A DNA stretch of 53,050 nucleotides, taken from an uncultured Oscillospiraceae bacterium (lineage in GTDB: Bacteria > Bacillota > Clostridia > Oscillospirales > Oscillospiraceae). The stretch lies in the NCBI GenBank assembly GCA_948766235.1, contig CAQCFX010000006.1:1-53050 (forward strand), written 5' to 3'. Below are positions 31,526 to 39,153 of this stretch, in pieces. Within the stretch, counting starts at the first letter, position 1, and each line of letters starts with the position of its first letter. The position numbers and the translations under genes are program-made. The notes beneath the pieces were generated by a model that was not told the DNA's origin, made no database searches, and saw nothing but the letters and a program-made list of their open reading frames with translations.

Positions 31526-33019
31526 ATGGATCGAAACGAAGCCATATCCAAGCTGGTCACGTATGCTGTCCAGGAAGGACTGATTGAGGAAAACGAATGC
31601 GTCTGGGCCGTCAACACCATCCTGGACGTGCTGAAGCTGGACGACTACACCCCCGTCCCCTGGGATTACAAGCAGGTGGAGCTGGCCCCGGTGCTGGAGG
31701 CCCTGCTGGACGACGCCTACGAGCGGGGCGTGCTCACCGAAAACTCGGTGGTTTACCGGGACCTGTTCGACACCGAGCTCATGGGCCGCCTGACCCCCCG
31801 CCCCGCCGAGGTGATCGACAAGTTTCAGAAGCTCTGCGCCCGCGACCCCAAGCGGGCCACCGACTGGTACTATGAATTCAGCCAGTCCACCAACTACATC
31901 CGCCGGGACCGCATCGCCCGCGACGTGCAGTGGAAGGCCCCCACGCCCTACGGCGAGCTGGACATCACCATCAACCTGTCCAAGCCGGAGAAGGACCCCA
32001 AGGCCATCGCCGCCGCCAAGTCCGCCCCCCAGGGCGGCTACCCCAAGTGCCAGCTCTGCTGTGAGAACGAGGGCTACACGGGACGCGTCAACCACCCCGC
32101 CCGGCAGAACCACCGGATCGTGCCCATCACCATCAACGGCTCCCCCTGGTTCTTTCAGTACTCCCCCTATGTCTACTACAACGAGCACTGCATCTGCCTC
32201 AACACGGAGCACACCCCCATGAAGATCGACCGGGCCTGCTTCGGCAAGCTGCTGGACTTCGTGGGCCAGTTCCCCCACTACTTCGTGGGCTCCAACGCCG
32301 ACCTGCCCATCGTGGGCGGCTCCATCCTGGCCCACGACCACTTCCAGGGCGGGCGGTACGAGTTCGCCATGGCCAAGGCCCCGGTGGAGACCCCCTTTAC
32401 CTTCCCCGGCTTCGAGGACGTGGAGGCGGGCATTGTGAAGTGGCCCATGTCGGTGGTGCGCATTGCCTCTGAAACCCCTGATCGGCTTATCGACCTTGCC
32501 GACAAAATCCTCGCCGCCTGGCGGGGCTACACCGACGAGGCCGCCTTTATCTTCGCCGAGACGGACGGCGAGCCCCACAGCACCATCACCCCCATCGCCC
32601 GGAAGCGGGACGGGAAGTTCGAGCTGGACCTGGTGCTGCGCAACAATATCACCACCGACGAGCACCCCCTGGGGGTCTACCACCCCCACGCCCAGCTGCA
32701 CCACATCAAGAAGGAGAACATCGGCCTGATTGAAGTGATGGGCCTGGCCGTCCTCCCGGCCCGGCTCAAGGAGGAGCTGGCCGCGGTGGCCGACGGCCTG
32801 GTGAGCGGCGCGGACCTGTGCGCCGACGAGCTCACCGCCAAGCACGCCCACTGGGCGGAGGGCTTCGCCAAAAACTATACCATTACGGCGGACAACGCCC
32901 TGGATATTGTTAAGAAGGAGACGGGCCTTGTGTTCGCCCAGGTGCTAGAGCACTGCGGCGTGTACGCCCGCACCCCGGAGGGCAAAGCCGCCTTCCTGCG
33001 GTTCCTGCGCTCCATTTGA
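31526..33019 (+). CDS. galT: Galactose-1-phosphate uridylyltransferase (Firmicute class II)
   Basis: A 497-residue enzyme that swaps galactose-1-phosphate for the glucose-1-phosphate of UDP-glucose. It is the class II form found in Firmicutes: HDHFQGGRYEFAMAKAP carries the conserved His, and HPHAQLHHIKKENIGLIEVMG is the other signature. The class I zinc motif is absent, but CQLCCENEGYTGR gives a Cys pair. AGGGAGG lies 8 bases before the ATG. Confidence 0.96.
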   Translation: MDRNEAISKLVTYAVQEGLIEENECVWAVNTILDVLKLDDYTPVPWDYKQVELAPVLEALLDDAYERGVLTENSVVYRDLFDTELMGRLTPRPAEVIDKFQKLCARDPKRATDWYYEFSQSTNYIRRDRIARDVQWKAPTPYGELDITINLSKPEKDPKAIAAAKSAPQGGYPKCQLCCENEGYTGRVNHPARQNHRIVPITINGSPWFFQYSPYVYYNEHCICLNTEHTPMKIDRACFGKLLDFVGQFPHYFVGSNADLPIVGGSILAHDHFQGGRYEFAMAKAPVETPFTFPGFEDVEAGIVKWPMSVVRIASETPDRLIDLADKILAAWRGYTDEAAFIFAETDGEPHSTITPIARKRDGKFELDLVLRNNITTDEHPLGVYHPHAQLHHIKKENIGLIEVMGLAVLPARLKEELAAVADGLVSGADLCADELTAKHAHWAEGFAKNYTITADNALDIVKKETGLVFAQVLEHCGVYARTPEGKAAFLRFLRSI

Positions 33020-33029
33020 CCAAACACCA

Positions 33030-33061
33030 TCCCCTCCCGCCCACAAAGACGGGAGGGGAAA
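33030..33061 (+). other. Hairpin between galT and rluA
   Basis: CCCCTCCCG / CGGGAGGGG form a 9-bp stem with a 10-base loop right after galT. No T run follows on either strand, so it is probably an RNA-stabilising or weak-stop structure, not a proper terminator. Confidence 0.45.
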
Positions 33062-33089
33062 CCATTCACGCTGCGGGGAGGCGCTTTGC

Positions 33090-34052
33090 TTGAAGGAATT
33101 TACCATCGGCCCCAACGACGCGGGCCAGCGGCTGGACCGCTGGCTGGGCAAGGCCGTCCCCCTCCTCCCCGCCCCCCTGGCCCAGAAGTACATCCGGCTC
33201 AAGCGGGTGAAGGTGAACGGAAAAGGGGCCAAGCGGGACGTGCGGCTGGAGCGGGGGGACGTGCTTCAGCTCTATATTAACGACGAGTTTTTTGACGCCC
33301 CCACCCCGGACAACGCCTTTCTCCGGGTGGACAAGCCCCGGCTGGACATTTTGTACGAGGACGAGCACCTGCTGCTGCTGAACAAGCGCCCCGGCATGGT
33401 GGTCCACCCGGACGACAAGGAGCAGGTGAACACCCTTATCACCCACATCCAGGCCTATCTGTACCAGAAGCGGGAGTGGTCTCCCCGGTGGGAAAACGCC
33501 TTTGCCCCCGCTCTGTGCAACCGCATCGACCGCAACACCGGCGGCATCGTGATTGCCGCCAAGACCGCCGAGGCTTTGCGGGTGATGAACCAGAAAATCC
33601 GGGACCGGGAGGTGCAAAAGCTCTACCTGTGCGTCATTCACGGGGAGATAACGCCCCGGAGCGGGCAGCTGAAGGGGTACATCCTCAAGGACGAGAGCAG
33701 GGCCCAAGTAAAGGTGTACGACAGGCCCGTTCCCGGCGGCAAAACGGCGGTGACGCTGTACAAAACCCTGGAGACGCGCAGCGGCCTGTCCCTTATGGAG
33801 TGCGACCTTATCACCGGGCGCACCCACCAAATCCGCGCCCAGTTCGCCGCCGCCGGCCACCCCCTCTTAGGGGACGGCAAGTACGGCCGGGAGCGGGACG
33901 GCAAGCGGTTCGACCGCAAATTCCAGGCGCTGTACTCCTACAAGCTGCGCTTTGCCTTCACCACGGACGCGGGGCCGCTGGAGCCGCTGAACGGGCGGGA
34001 GTGGACGGTGGAGGACGTGGATTTTGCCGCCCAGTATTTTCCAAAGGAGTGA
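33090..34052 (+). CDS. RluA-family pseudouridine synthase
   Basis: A 320-residue enzyme that isomerises uridines in rRNA or tRNA. An S4 RNA-binding domain spans about 10-60, and the catalytic domain carries NRIDRNTGGIVI, whose Asp is the catalytic residue (usual form HRLDxxTSG; the His and Ser-Gly differ here). ITGRTHQIRAQFAAAGHPLLGD is the conserved C-terminal motif. The start is a TTG with GGGGAGG 8 bases upstream. The exact target RNA is not predictable. Confidence 0.93.
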   Translation: MKEFTIGPNDAGQRLDRWLGKAVPLLPAPLAQKYIRLKRVKVNGKGAKRDVRLERGDVLQLYINDEFFDAPTPDNAFLRVDKPRLDILYEDEHLLLLNKRPGMVVHPDDKEQVNTLITHIQAYLYQKREWSPRWENAFAPALCNRIDRNTGGIVIAAKTAEALRVMNQKIRDREVQKLYLCVIHGEITPRSGQLKGYILKDESRAQVKVYDRPVPGGKTAVTLYKTLETRSGLSLMECDLITGRTHQIRAQFAAAGHPLLGDGKYGRERDGKRFDRKFQALYSYKLRFAFTTDAGPLEPLNGREWTVEDVDFAAQYFPKE

Positions 34053-34057
34053 GCCCC

Positions 34058-34513
34058 TTGAGCCGCCAAATTTTGAATCTCCGCCAACACCCGGACCTGC
34101 TCAGCTCCGCGGCGGAATGGTTCCACGCAAAATGGGGCGTCCCCCTAAACGCCTACCGGGAGAGCATGGAGCAGTGTATGAAAGGCGCGGGCCCCGTCCC
34201 CCAGTGGTACGTGGCGGAGGAGGGCGGAGAAATCGTCGGCGGCCTGGGGGTCATTGAAAACGACTTTCACGACCGCAGGGACCTGGCCCCCAACGTGTGC
34301 GCCGTCTATGTGGAGCCGGCGCACCGCTGTCAGGGAATTGCGGGGGCGCTGCTGAGCCACGTCTGCGGGGATATGGCGGGTATGGGGATTCACACCCTCT
34401 ATCTGCTCACCGACCACACGTCCTTTTACGAGCGGTACGGCTGGGAATTTTTCTGCATGGTCCAGGGGGATGGAGAGGACAAGCCGTCCCGGATGTATAT
34501 TAAATTAACATAA
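34058..34513 (+). CDS. GNAT-family N-acetyltransferase
   Basis: A 151-residue acetyltransferase with the acetyl-CoA motif AVYVEPAHRCQGIAGALLSHV and a C-terminal LTDHTSFYERYGWEFF segment, typical of GNAT proteins acting on small molecules or proteins. The start is a TTG 5 bases after the rluA stop, with AAAGGAG 8 bases upstream that overlaps the rluA end. The longer open frame upstream is a shadow of rluA. The terminator at 34514-34551 follows at once. Confidence 0.88.
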   Translation: MSRQILNLRQHPDLLSSAAEWFHAKWGVPLNAYRESMEQCMKGAGPVPQWYVAEEGGEIVGGLGVIENDFHDRRDLAPNVCAVYVEPAHRCQGIAGALLSHVCGDMAGMGIHTLYLLTDHTSFYERYGWEFFCMVQGDGEDKPSRMYIKLT

Positions 34514-34551
34514 AGCACCGGCGCGGTCTGAACGACCGCGCCGGTGTTTTT
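34514..34551. terminator. Terminator between the plus-strand GNAT gene and copA
   Basis: CACCGGCGCGGTC and GACCGCGCCGGTG form a 13-bp stem with a short loop, then GTTTTTG on the plus strand and GCTTTATG on the minus strand, so it acts best rightward but can serve copA too. Confidence 0.88.
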
Positions 34552-34553
34552 GC

Positions 34554-34754
34554 TTAATTGATGCTGACCACCTTGTACCCGGCCTCCTCCACGGCGGCGC
34601 GGATGGCCTCGTCGGACACGTCGCCGGTGACCACGGCGGTCTTGCTGTCCAGGTCCACCGTGGCGGACACGCCGGGGATGGCGTTGAGCGCCTTGTCCAC
34701 ATGGCCGCGGCAGTTCTGGCACATCATGCCCTCGATAACGACCTTCTTTTCCAT
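34554..34754 (-). CDS. copZ: Possible internal gene: free CopZ-like copper chaperone (66 aa)
   Basis: Inside copA, in frame, an ATG at 34754 opens the C-terminal HMA domain (MEKKVVIEGMMCQNC...). An excellent ribosome binding site (AGGGAGGG, 34763-34770) lies 8 bases upstream, which is unexpected for an internal Met codon. The product would be a complete 66-residue CopZ-type chaperone with the CxxC copper site. I infer either a former separate copZ gene now fused to copA, or a gene still translated both ways. No independent stop codon or promoter separates the two parts. Confidence 0.5.
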   Translation of the reverse strand: MEKKVVIEGMMCQNCRGHVDKALNAIPGVSATVDLDSKTAVVTGDVSDEAIRAAVEEAGYKVVSIN

Positions 34755-37124
34755 AACAGATTCCCTCCCTTCCTCCATTTTCGCCGTTTCACGTGAAACA
34801 TCCGTTTTGTCTTCCGTGGTTTTTCCCGTTTCACGTGAAACGTCAGTTCTATCTCCACTCAAGCTGGGCTTGAAGAACCGCAGGCGCAGGGCGTTGGTCA
34901 CCACGCACACCGAGCTGAAGCTCATGGCCGCCGCGCCCAGCATGGGGCTGAGCTGAGGCCCGCCAAAGATGGCCAGCACGCCCGCCGCCACCGGGATGCA
35001 GATGGCGTTGTAGAAAAACGCCCAGAACAGGTTCTGCTTCACGTTGCGGATGGTGGCCCGGGACAGCTCCACCGCCGTCACCGCGTCCGCCAGGTCGGAC
35101 TTCATCAGCACAATGTCGGCGCTCTCGATGGCCACGTCCGCCCCCGCGCCGATGGCAAGGCCCACGTCCGCCCGGGCCAGGGCCGGGGCGTCGTTGATGC
35201 CGTCGCCCACCATGGCCACCTTCTCCCCCCGCTCCTGGAGGGCGGCAATCTGCCGCTCCTTGTCAGCGGGGAGCACCTCGCTCACCACTTCGCTCAGGCC
35301 CAGCTCACGGCCGATGGCCTCGGCGGTGCGCCGATTGTCGCCGGTGAGCATGACCACCTTCAGCCCCAGCTTCTGGAATCCCTCGATGGCGGCTTTGCTG
35401 GACGCCTTTACCGTGTCCGCCACGGCGATGATGCCCATGGGTTTGCCGTCCTCCACAAAAAACAGCGGCGTCTTGCCCTGCTTGGCCAGCTCGTCGGCAA
35501 TCATGGCGTCCTGGCCCAAATCCACCTTGGCGTCGGAGAGCATGGCGGCGTTGCCCGCCAGATAGGACGCGCCCTGGATGCTTCCCCGCACCCCCTTGCC
35601 GTGGACGGCCTCAAACCCCGCCACCGGGGCCAGGGGGATATTGCGCTGCGCCGCCTCCTCCACAATGGCCGCCCCCAGGGGATGCTCGGAGGGCTTCTCC
35701 AAAGAGGCCGCCACGCACAAAAGCTCCTCCGCGGTGGTCCTGCCCAGGGGGTACACGTCGGTGACACGGGGCTTGCCCTGGGTGACGGTGCCCGTCTTGT
35801 CCAGCACCACCGTGGTGACCGAGCGCAGATGCTCCAGTCCCTCGGCGGACTTTACTAGGATGCCGTGCTCCGCGCCCTTGCCCGTGCCCACCATGATGGC
35901 CACGGGGGTGGCCAGCCCCAGAGCGCAGGGGCAGGAAATCACCAGCACCGCCACCCCGGAGGTGAGCGCCCGCTCCACCGAGCCGGTGGCAATCATCCAC
36001 ACCACGGCGGTGACCAGGGCGATGGCCATGACCACGGGGACGAACACGCCCGCCACCTTGTCCGCCAGCTTGGCGATGGGGGCCTTGGAGGAGGCCGCCT
36101 CGTCCACCAGCCGAATCATCTGGGCCAGGGTGGTGTCTTGGCCTACACGTGTCGCCCGAAGGGTGAGCGCCCCCGACTGATTGATGGAGGCGGAGATAAC
36201 GGTATCGCCGGGGCCCTTGTCCACCGGGATGGACTCGCCGGTGAGGGCGGACTCGTCCACGCTGGACGCGCCCTCCTCCACCACGCCGTCCACCGGCACC
36301 GACGCGCCGGGGCGCACCAGCACCAGGTCGCCCACCCGCACCTGCTCCACGGGCACCTCCACCTCTCCGCCGTCCCGGAGGACGGTGGCGGTCTTGGGCG
36401 TCAAGTCCATCAGCCGGGCGATGGCCTGGCCGGTTTTGCCCTTGGAGCGGGTCTCCAGATATTTGCCCAGGGTAATCAGGGTGAGAATCATCCCCGCCGA
36501 CTCAAAATACAGGTCCATGGAGTAGTGCTCCACCAGGGCCATATCCCCGTGGCCCAGCCCCCAGCCGATGCAGTACAGGGCGGCGACGCCGTACACCACC
36601 GCGGCGGCCGAGCCCACCGCAATCAAGGAATCCATATTGGGCGACCGATGCCAAAGGGTCTTAAATCCCACCCGGAAATATTTTTGGTTGATCACCATGA
36701 TGGGCAGGGTGAGCAGGAACAGGGTCAGGGCATAAATCATGGCATTGTGCGTCCCGTGGAAAAACTGAGGAATGGGCCAGCCCATCATGTGGCCCATGGA
36801 TAGGTAGAACAGGGGAATCAGAAACACAAAGGACGCGATAAGCCGGGCCTTCATGTTCTTCAAATCGTCCTCCATGGCGTCCGCAGCGGGCCTGGCCTGG
36901 GCGCTCTCCCCCGGGGCGGCGGGCACGGACGCGCCGTACCCCGCCTTCTCCACGGCGGACACAATCTCCTCCGGGGTGAGCGCCCCGTCCCAGTCCACCG
37001 TCATGGAGCCGCCCAGCAGGTTGACGTTCACCTCGCACACGCCGTCCAGCTTGCGCACCGCCTTGTCCACGTGGGCAGAGCAGGCGGAGCACGTCATGCC
37101 GGTGACGTTGAATTTTTGTTTCAT
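34554..37124 (-). CDS. copA: Copper-exporting P1B-ATPase CopA with a C-terminal CopZ-like domain
   Basis: An 856-residue Cu+ efflux pump. HMA metal-binding domain 1 has GMTCSAC at 9-15. The core has TGES near 295, the membrane metal site CPC at 398-400, the phosphorylated Asp in DKTGTVT (Asp442), HP at 481-482, and GDGIND at 640-645. The YN pair (705-706) and MxxSS (734-738) in the last helices mark Cu+ specificity. After the core, a linker of two 14-residue repeats (760-787) leads to a second HMA domain with GMMCQNC at 799-805. A C-terminal HMA is uncommon; the linker is encoded by parS-like palindromes. The start at 37124 has AAGGTG 10 bases upstream. It follows csoR by 76 bases. Confidence 0.95.
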   Translation of the reverse strand: MKQKFNVTGMTCSACSAHVDKAVRKLDGVCEVNVNLLGGSMTVDWDGALTPEEIVSAVEKAGYGASVPAAPGESAQARPAADAMEDDLKNMKARLIASFVFLIPLFYLSMGHMMGWPIPQFFHGTHNAMIYALTLFLLTLPIMVINQKYFRVGFKTLWHRSPNMDSLIAVGSAAAVVYGVAALYCIGWGLGHGDMALVEHYSMDLYFESAGMILTLITLGKYLETRSKGKTGQAIARLMDLTPKTATVLRDGGEVEVPVEQVRVGDLVLVRPGASVPVDGVVEEGASSVDESALTGESIPVDKGPGDTVISASINQSGALTLRATRVGQDTTLAQMIRLVDEAASSKAPIAKLADKVAGVFVPVVMAIALVTAVVWMIATGSVERALTSGVAVLVISCPCALGLATPVAIMVGTGKGAEHGILVKSAEGLEHLRSVTTVVLDKTGTVTQGKPRVTDVYPLGRTTAEELLCVAASLEKPSEHPLGAAIVEEAAQRNIPLAPVAGFEAVHGKGVRGSIQGASYLAGNAAMLSDAKVDLGQDAMIADELAKQGKTPLFFVEDGKPMGIIAVADTVKASSKAAIEGFQKLGLKVVMLTGDNRRTAEAIGRELGLSEVVSEVLPADKERQIAALQERGEKVAMVGDGINDAPALARADVGLAIGAGADVAIESADIVLMKSDLADAVTAVELSRATIRNVKQNLFWAFFYNAICIPVAAGVLAIFGGPQLSPMLGAAAMSFSSVCVVTNALRLRFFKPSLSGDRTDVSRETGKTTEDKTDVSRETAKMEEGRESVMEKKVVIEGMMCQNCRGHVDKALNAIPGVSATVDLDSKTAVVTGDVSDEAIRAAVEEAGYKVVSIN
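34785..34800. other. parS-like centromere site 1 (inside copA)
   Basis: CGTTTCACGTGAAACA matches 15 of 16 bases of the Bacillus Spo0J/ParB site TGTTTCACGTGAAACA, with the central 14 bp a perfect palindrome. It is read through as Val-Ser-Arg-Glu-Thr in CopA. Function is inferred from the match. Confidence 0.8.
34827..34842. other. parS-like centromere site 2 (inside copA)
   Basis: CGTTTCACGTGAAACG has the same perfect 14-bp palindrome and matches the ParB consensus at 14 of 16 positions. Its centre is 42 bp from site 1, about four helical turns. Confidence 0.7.
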
Positions 37125-37200
37125 CTTAGGTTTCACCTTGCCTTCTGTTTCTAACCGCGGCGCTGTCACGCGGCCATTGGGCGCATTACGGGCCGGCTTC

Positions 37201-37458
37201 TTACAGTATTTTCCCCAGCGCGGCCACCAATTCGTCAATCTTGTCCGAACGCTCCTTGTCGTCCTTGGCGTTTTCCACGCAGTGCTTCAGGTGGGCGGTC
37301 AAAATCTCTCGGTTGGCCCGGCGCAGCATAGCGTCCGCGGCGGTGACCTGCTGGGAGATATCCATGCAGTAGCGGTCCTCCTCCACCATTTTGATAATGC
37401 CGTCTATCTGGCCACGGGCGGTCTTCAGCAGCCGCAGCACCGTCTTTTCATCGGCCAT
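37201..37458 (-). CDS. csoR: Copper-sensing repressor of the CsoR family
   Basis: An 85-residue all-helical repressor that falls off DNA when Cu+ binds. The C-H-C ligand set is visible: Cys in DRYCMDISQQ, His and Cys in AHLKHCVEN. ARGQIDGIIKMVEED is the family's N-terminal helix. Several Met codons lie close together; the one at 37458 (or 37461) has GGGAGGG at 6-9 bases, whereas the ATG at 37467 abuts it. It is the promoter-proximal gene of csoR-copA and probably represses both. Confidence 0.92.
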   Translation of the reverse strand: MADEKTVLRLLKTARGQIDGIIKMVEEDRYCMDISQQVTAADAMLRRANREILTAHLKHCVENAKDDKERSDKIDELVAALGKIL

Positions 37459-37481
37459 CATGGCCATCCCTCCCACACCCG

Positions 37482-37507
37482 GTATACACCCCCCTGGGGG
37501 GTAGTAT
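37482..37507 (-). promoter_or_regulatory. Candidate CsoR operator
   Basis: CCCCCC-T-GGGGGG (37489-37501) at the core, with flanking GTATAC-like sequence on one side and GTATTA on the other, makes the GC-centred pseudo-palindrome typical of CsoR sites. It lies just after the -10 element, in the transcription start region of csoR. Confidence 0.65.
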
Positions 37508-37508
37508 T

Positions 37509-37537
37509 ATAATAGCATGCGCGCTGCCCGCTGTCAA
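37509..37537 (-). promoter_or_regulatory. Promoter of csoR-copA
   Basis: Minus-strand TTGACA (37532-37537) and TATTAT (37509-37514) are 17 bases apart; TATAAT overlaps three bases further. The operator follows immediately. Confidence 0.7.
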
Positions 37538-37602
37538 GAGGAGAACCCCTGATTTTTTCATGCTCCGCACTGGGTTTTGCCATGGACTTGTTTTCTTGTC
37601 TG

Positions 37603-37611
37603 TGATATAAT
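37603..37611 (+). promoter_or_regulatory. Extended -10 promoter of the hemerythrin fusion gene
   Basis: TGATATAAT (37603-37611) is an extended -10. The best -35 at 17 bases upstream is only TGGACT. Confidence 0.5.
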
Positions 37612-37688
37612 GTGGAAAAGCACCAGTCCGGTGCGGCCATCATTAGTAAGCGCTCAGCGCCGCCAGCATTGTTAAGGAGGAGTTTATT

Positions 37689-39068
37689 ATGGACGGCCGA
37701 TTTGAATGGCAGGAGGATTTCTGCATCGGAGTTGACGTCATCGACCAGGAGCATCGCCGGCTTTTTCAGATTATCAACAAGCTGTTTACCTTCCGGGAGG
37801 AGGAAAAGGACAGCCAGTGGATTAGCCAGGAGGGCATCAAGTATTTTAAGGGCCACGCCATGCGGCATTTTGTAGACGAGGAAGCCTATATGGAATCCAT
37901 CGACTACCCGGGTTTGGAGCGGCACCGAACCATCCACCAGGGCTTTCGGGAGAACACCCTTCCGGCGCTGGAACAGGAGTTGGAGAGGGCCGATTATTCC
38001 TTGGAAGCGGTGGACCATTTTCTGGGCGTCTGCGCCGGATGGCTCATCGGGCATACCCTCACCGAAGACCAGGCTATCACAGGAGAGAAAATGAGCACCT
38101 GGGAGCATCTGCTGCCCGAGGAAGAACGCCGGGCCATGAAAAAGGTGATTGTCCAGCTGGTGTTCGATATGTTCCATTTGGAGTCCCAAATGATCAGCGA
38201 CTCCTACGGCGGCGAAAAATTTGGGGACGGCATCTATTACCGCCTGGTTTACGGCGCGCCGGGGGACGACAAGCACCAGGAAATCCTCATGGTCTTTGAG
38301 GAAAAGCTGCTGCTCAATACGGTGGGAAAAATCATGGGCCTTCAGACCAACAAGCTGGACAGCATGCTCATCAACGCCACCCGGTACACCGCGCGGCAGT
38401 TCGCCGGGCGCGTCATGGAGCACTTCCCCGAAGTCAGCTCATACGACCTCATTGAGGAAAACCTGCTGTCCTACGACCAGTTCCAGCAGGTATTCCAGCG
38501 GAAAAAGCCCCAGGTAAGCCTGCTGTTCAACACCAGCGGCGCGGGATATTTCTCCTTCTGCGTCATCGCCCCCCACCTGCTGGAAAGCGGCGTCGGAACC
38601 CCCATCGAGGCGGAAAACGCCCTGACGGAGGTGGAGCAGTACTTAATGAAGCGGGAAACCCAGGGGGGCGAAAACGCGAAACAGAAAATTCTCATTGTGG
38701 ACGACTCCCTCACCATCCGGCAGGCTATGAAAAACCTGCTGAATGAGGACTACGACCCCATGCTGGCCGAGTCCGGAGTGGCCGCCATCCGGGCCATCAC
38801 CCTGAACCGCCCCGACCTCATCCTGCTGGACTACGAAATGCCGGTGGTGGACGGAAAGCAGACGCTGGAAATGCTCCGCTCGGAAACCGCCTTTGCCAAC
38901 ATCCCCGTCATCTTCCTCACCGGCCGCAGCGACCCCGACGTGGTGAGAAAGCTGCTGGCCCTAAAGCCGGCGGGCTATCTGCTCAAGTACCTCAAGCCCG
39001 CGGAAATCAAGGAAAAGATTGACCAGTTCTTCCAAAAGCAGGCGGCAAAGTCCCAGGCCCCCGCCTGA
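37689..39068 (+). CDS. Hemerythrin-(CheX-like)-receiver fusion protein
   Basis: A 459-residue soluble protein. Residues 1-135 are a bacteriohemerythrin with all iron ligands: His22 (HxxLF), His60 and Glu64, His79 and His83, His122 and Asp127. Residues about 140-320 look like a CheX/CheC-type phosphatase domain from overall pattern, but the usual ExxN active-site pair is not evident. Residues 333-450 are a response-regulator receiver with Asp338/339, the phosphorylated Asp381 and Lys433 (the following Pro is replaced by Tyr). The protein would link O2 or iron binding to a phosphorelay. A long AAGGAGG lies 8 bases before the ATG. No histidine kinase is adjacent. Confidence 0.85.
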   Translation: MDGRFEWQEDFCIGVDVIDQEHRRLFQIINKLFTFREEEKDSQWISQEGIKYFKGHAMRHFVDEEAYMESIDYPGLERHRTIHQGFRENTLPALEQELERADYSLEAVDHFLGVCAGWLIGHTLTEDQAITGEKMSTWEHLLPEEERRAMKKVIVQLVFDMFHLESQMISDSYGGEKFGDGIYYRLVYGAPGDDKHQEILMVFEEKLLLNTVGKIMGLQTNKLDSMLINATRYTARQFAGRVMEHFPEVSSYDLIEENLLSYDQFQQVFQRKKPQVSLLFNTSGAGYFSFCVIAPHLLESGVGTPIEAENALTEVEQYLMKRETQGGENAKQKILIVDDSLTIRQAMKNLLNEDYDPMLAESGVAAIRAITLNRPDLILLDYEMPVVDGKQTLEMLRSETAFANIPVIFLTGRSDPDVVRKLLALKPAGYLLKYLKPAEIKEKIDQFFQKQAAKSQAPA

Positions 39069-39089
39069 CGGGGGAACCGCTCCATATAA

Positions 39090-39150
39090 AAACCGGCCCT
39101 GCCCAGCCGGACAAGTTGGAAAAACTTGTTCCGATTGGGCAGGGCCGGCT
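39090..39150 (-). terminator. Branched terminator of the nucleoside kinase gene
   Basis: An outer stem CCGGCCCTGCCC / GGGCAGGGCCGG encloses an inner hairpin ACAAGTT / AACTTGT. On the minus strand it ends in TTTTTATATGG. The plus side lacks a U run but may still serve the hemerythrin gene. Confidence 0.75.
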
Positions 39151-39153
39151 GCG

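Noticed and set aside
33030..33061. Terminator after galT
   Set aside because: The stem has no U run on either strand, so it is listed as a hairpin of unknown role.
33476..34057. Upstream extension of the GNAT frame inside rluA
   Set aside because: Sequence is Arg/Pro/Gly-rich shadow of rluA; the TTG at 34058 has an AAAGGAG site.
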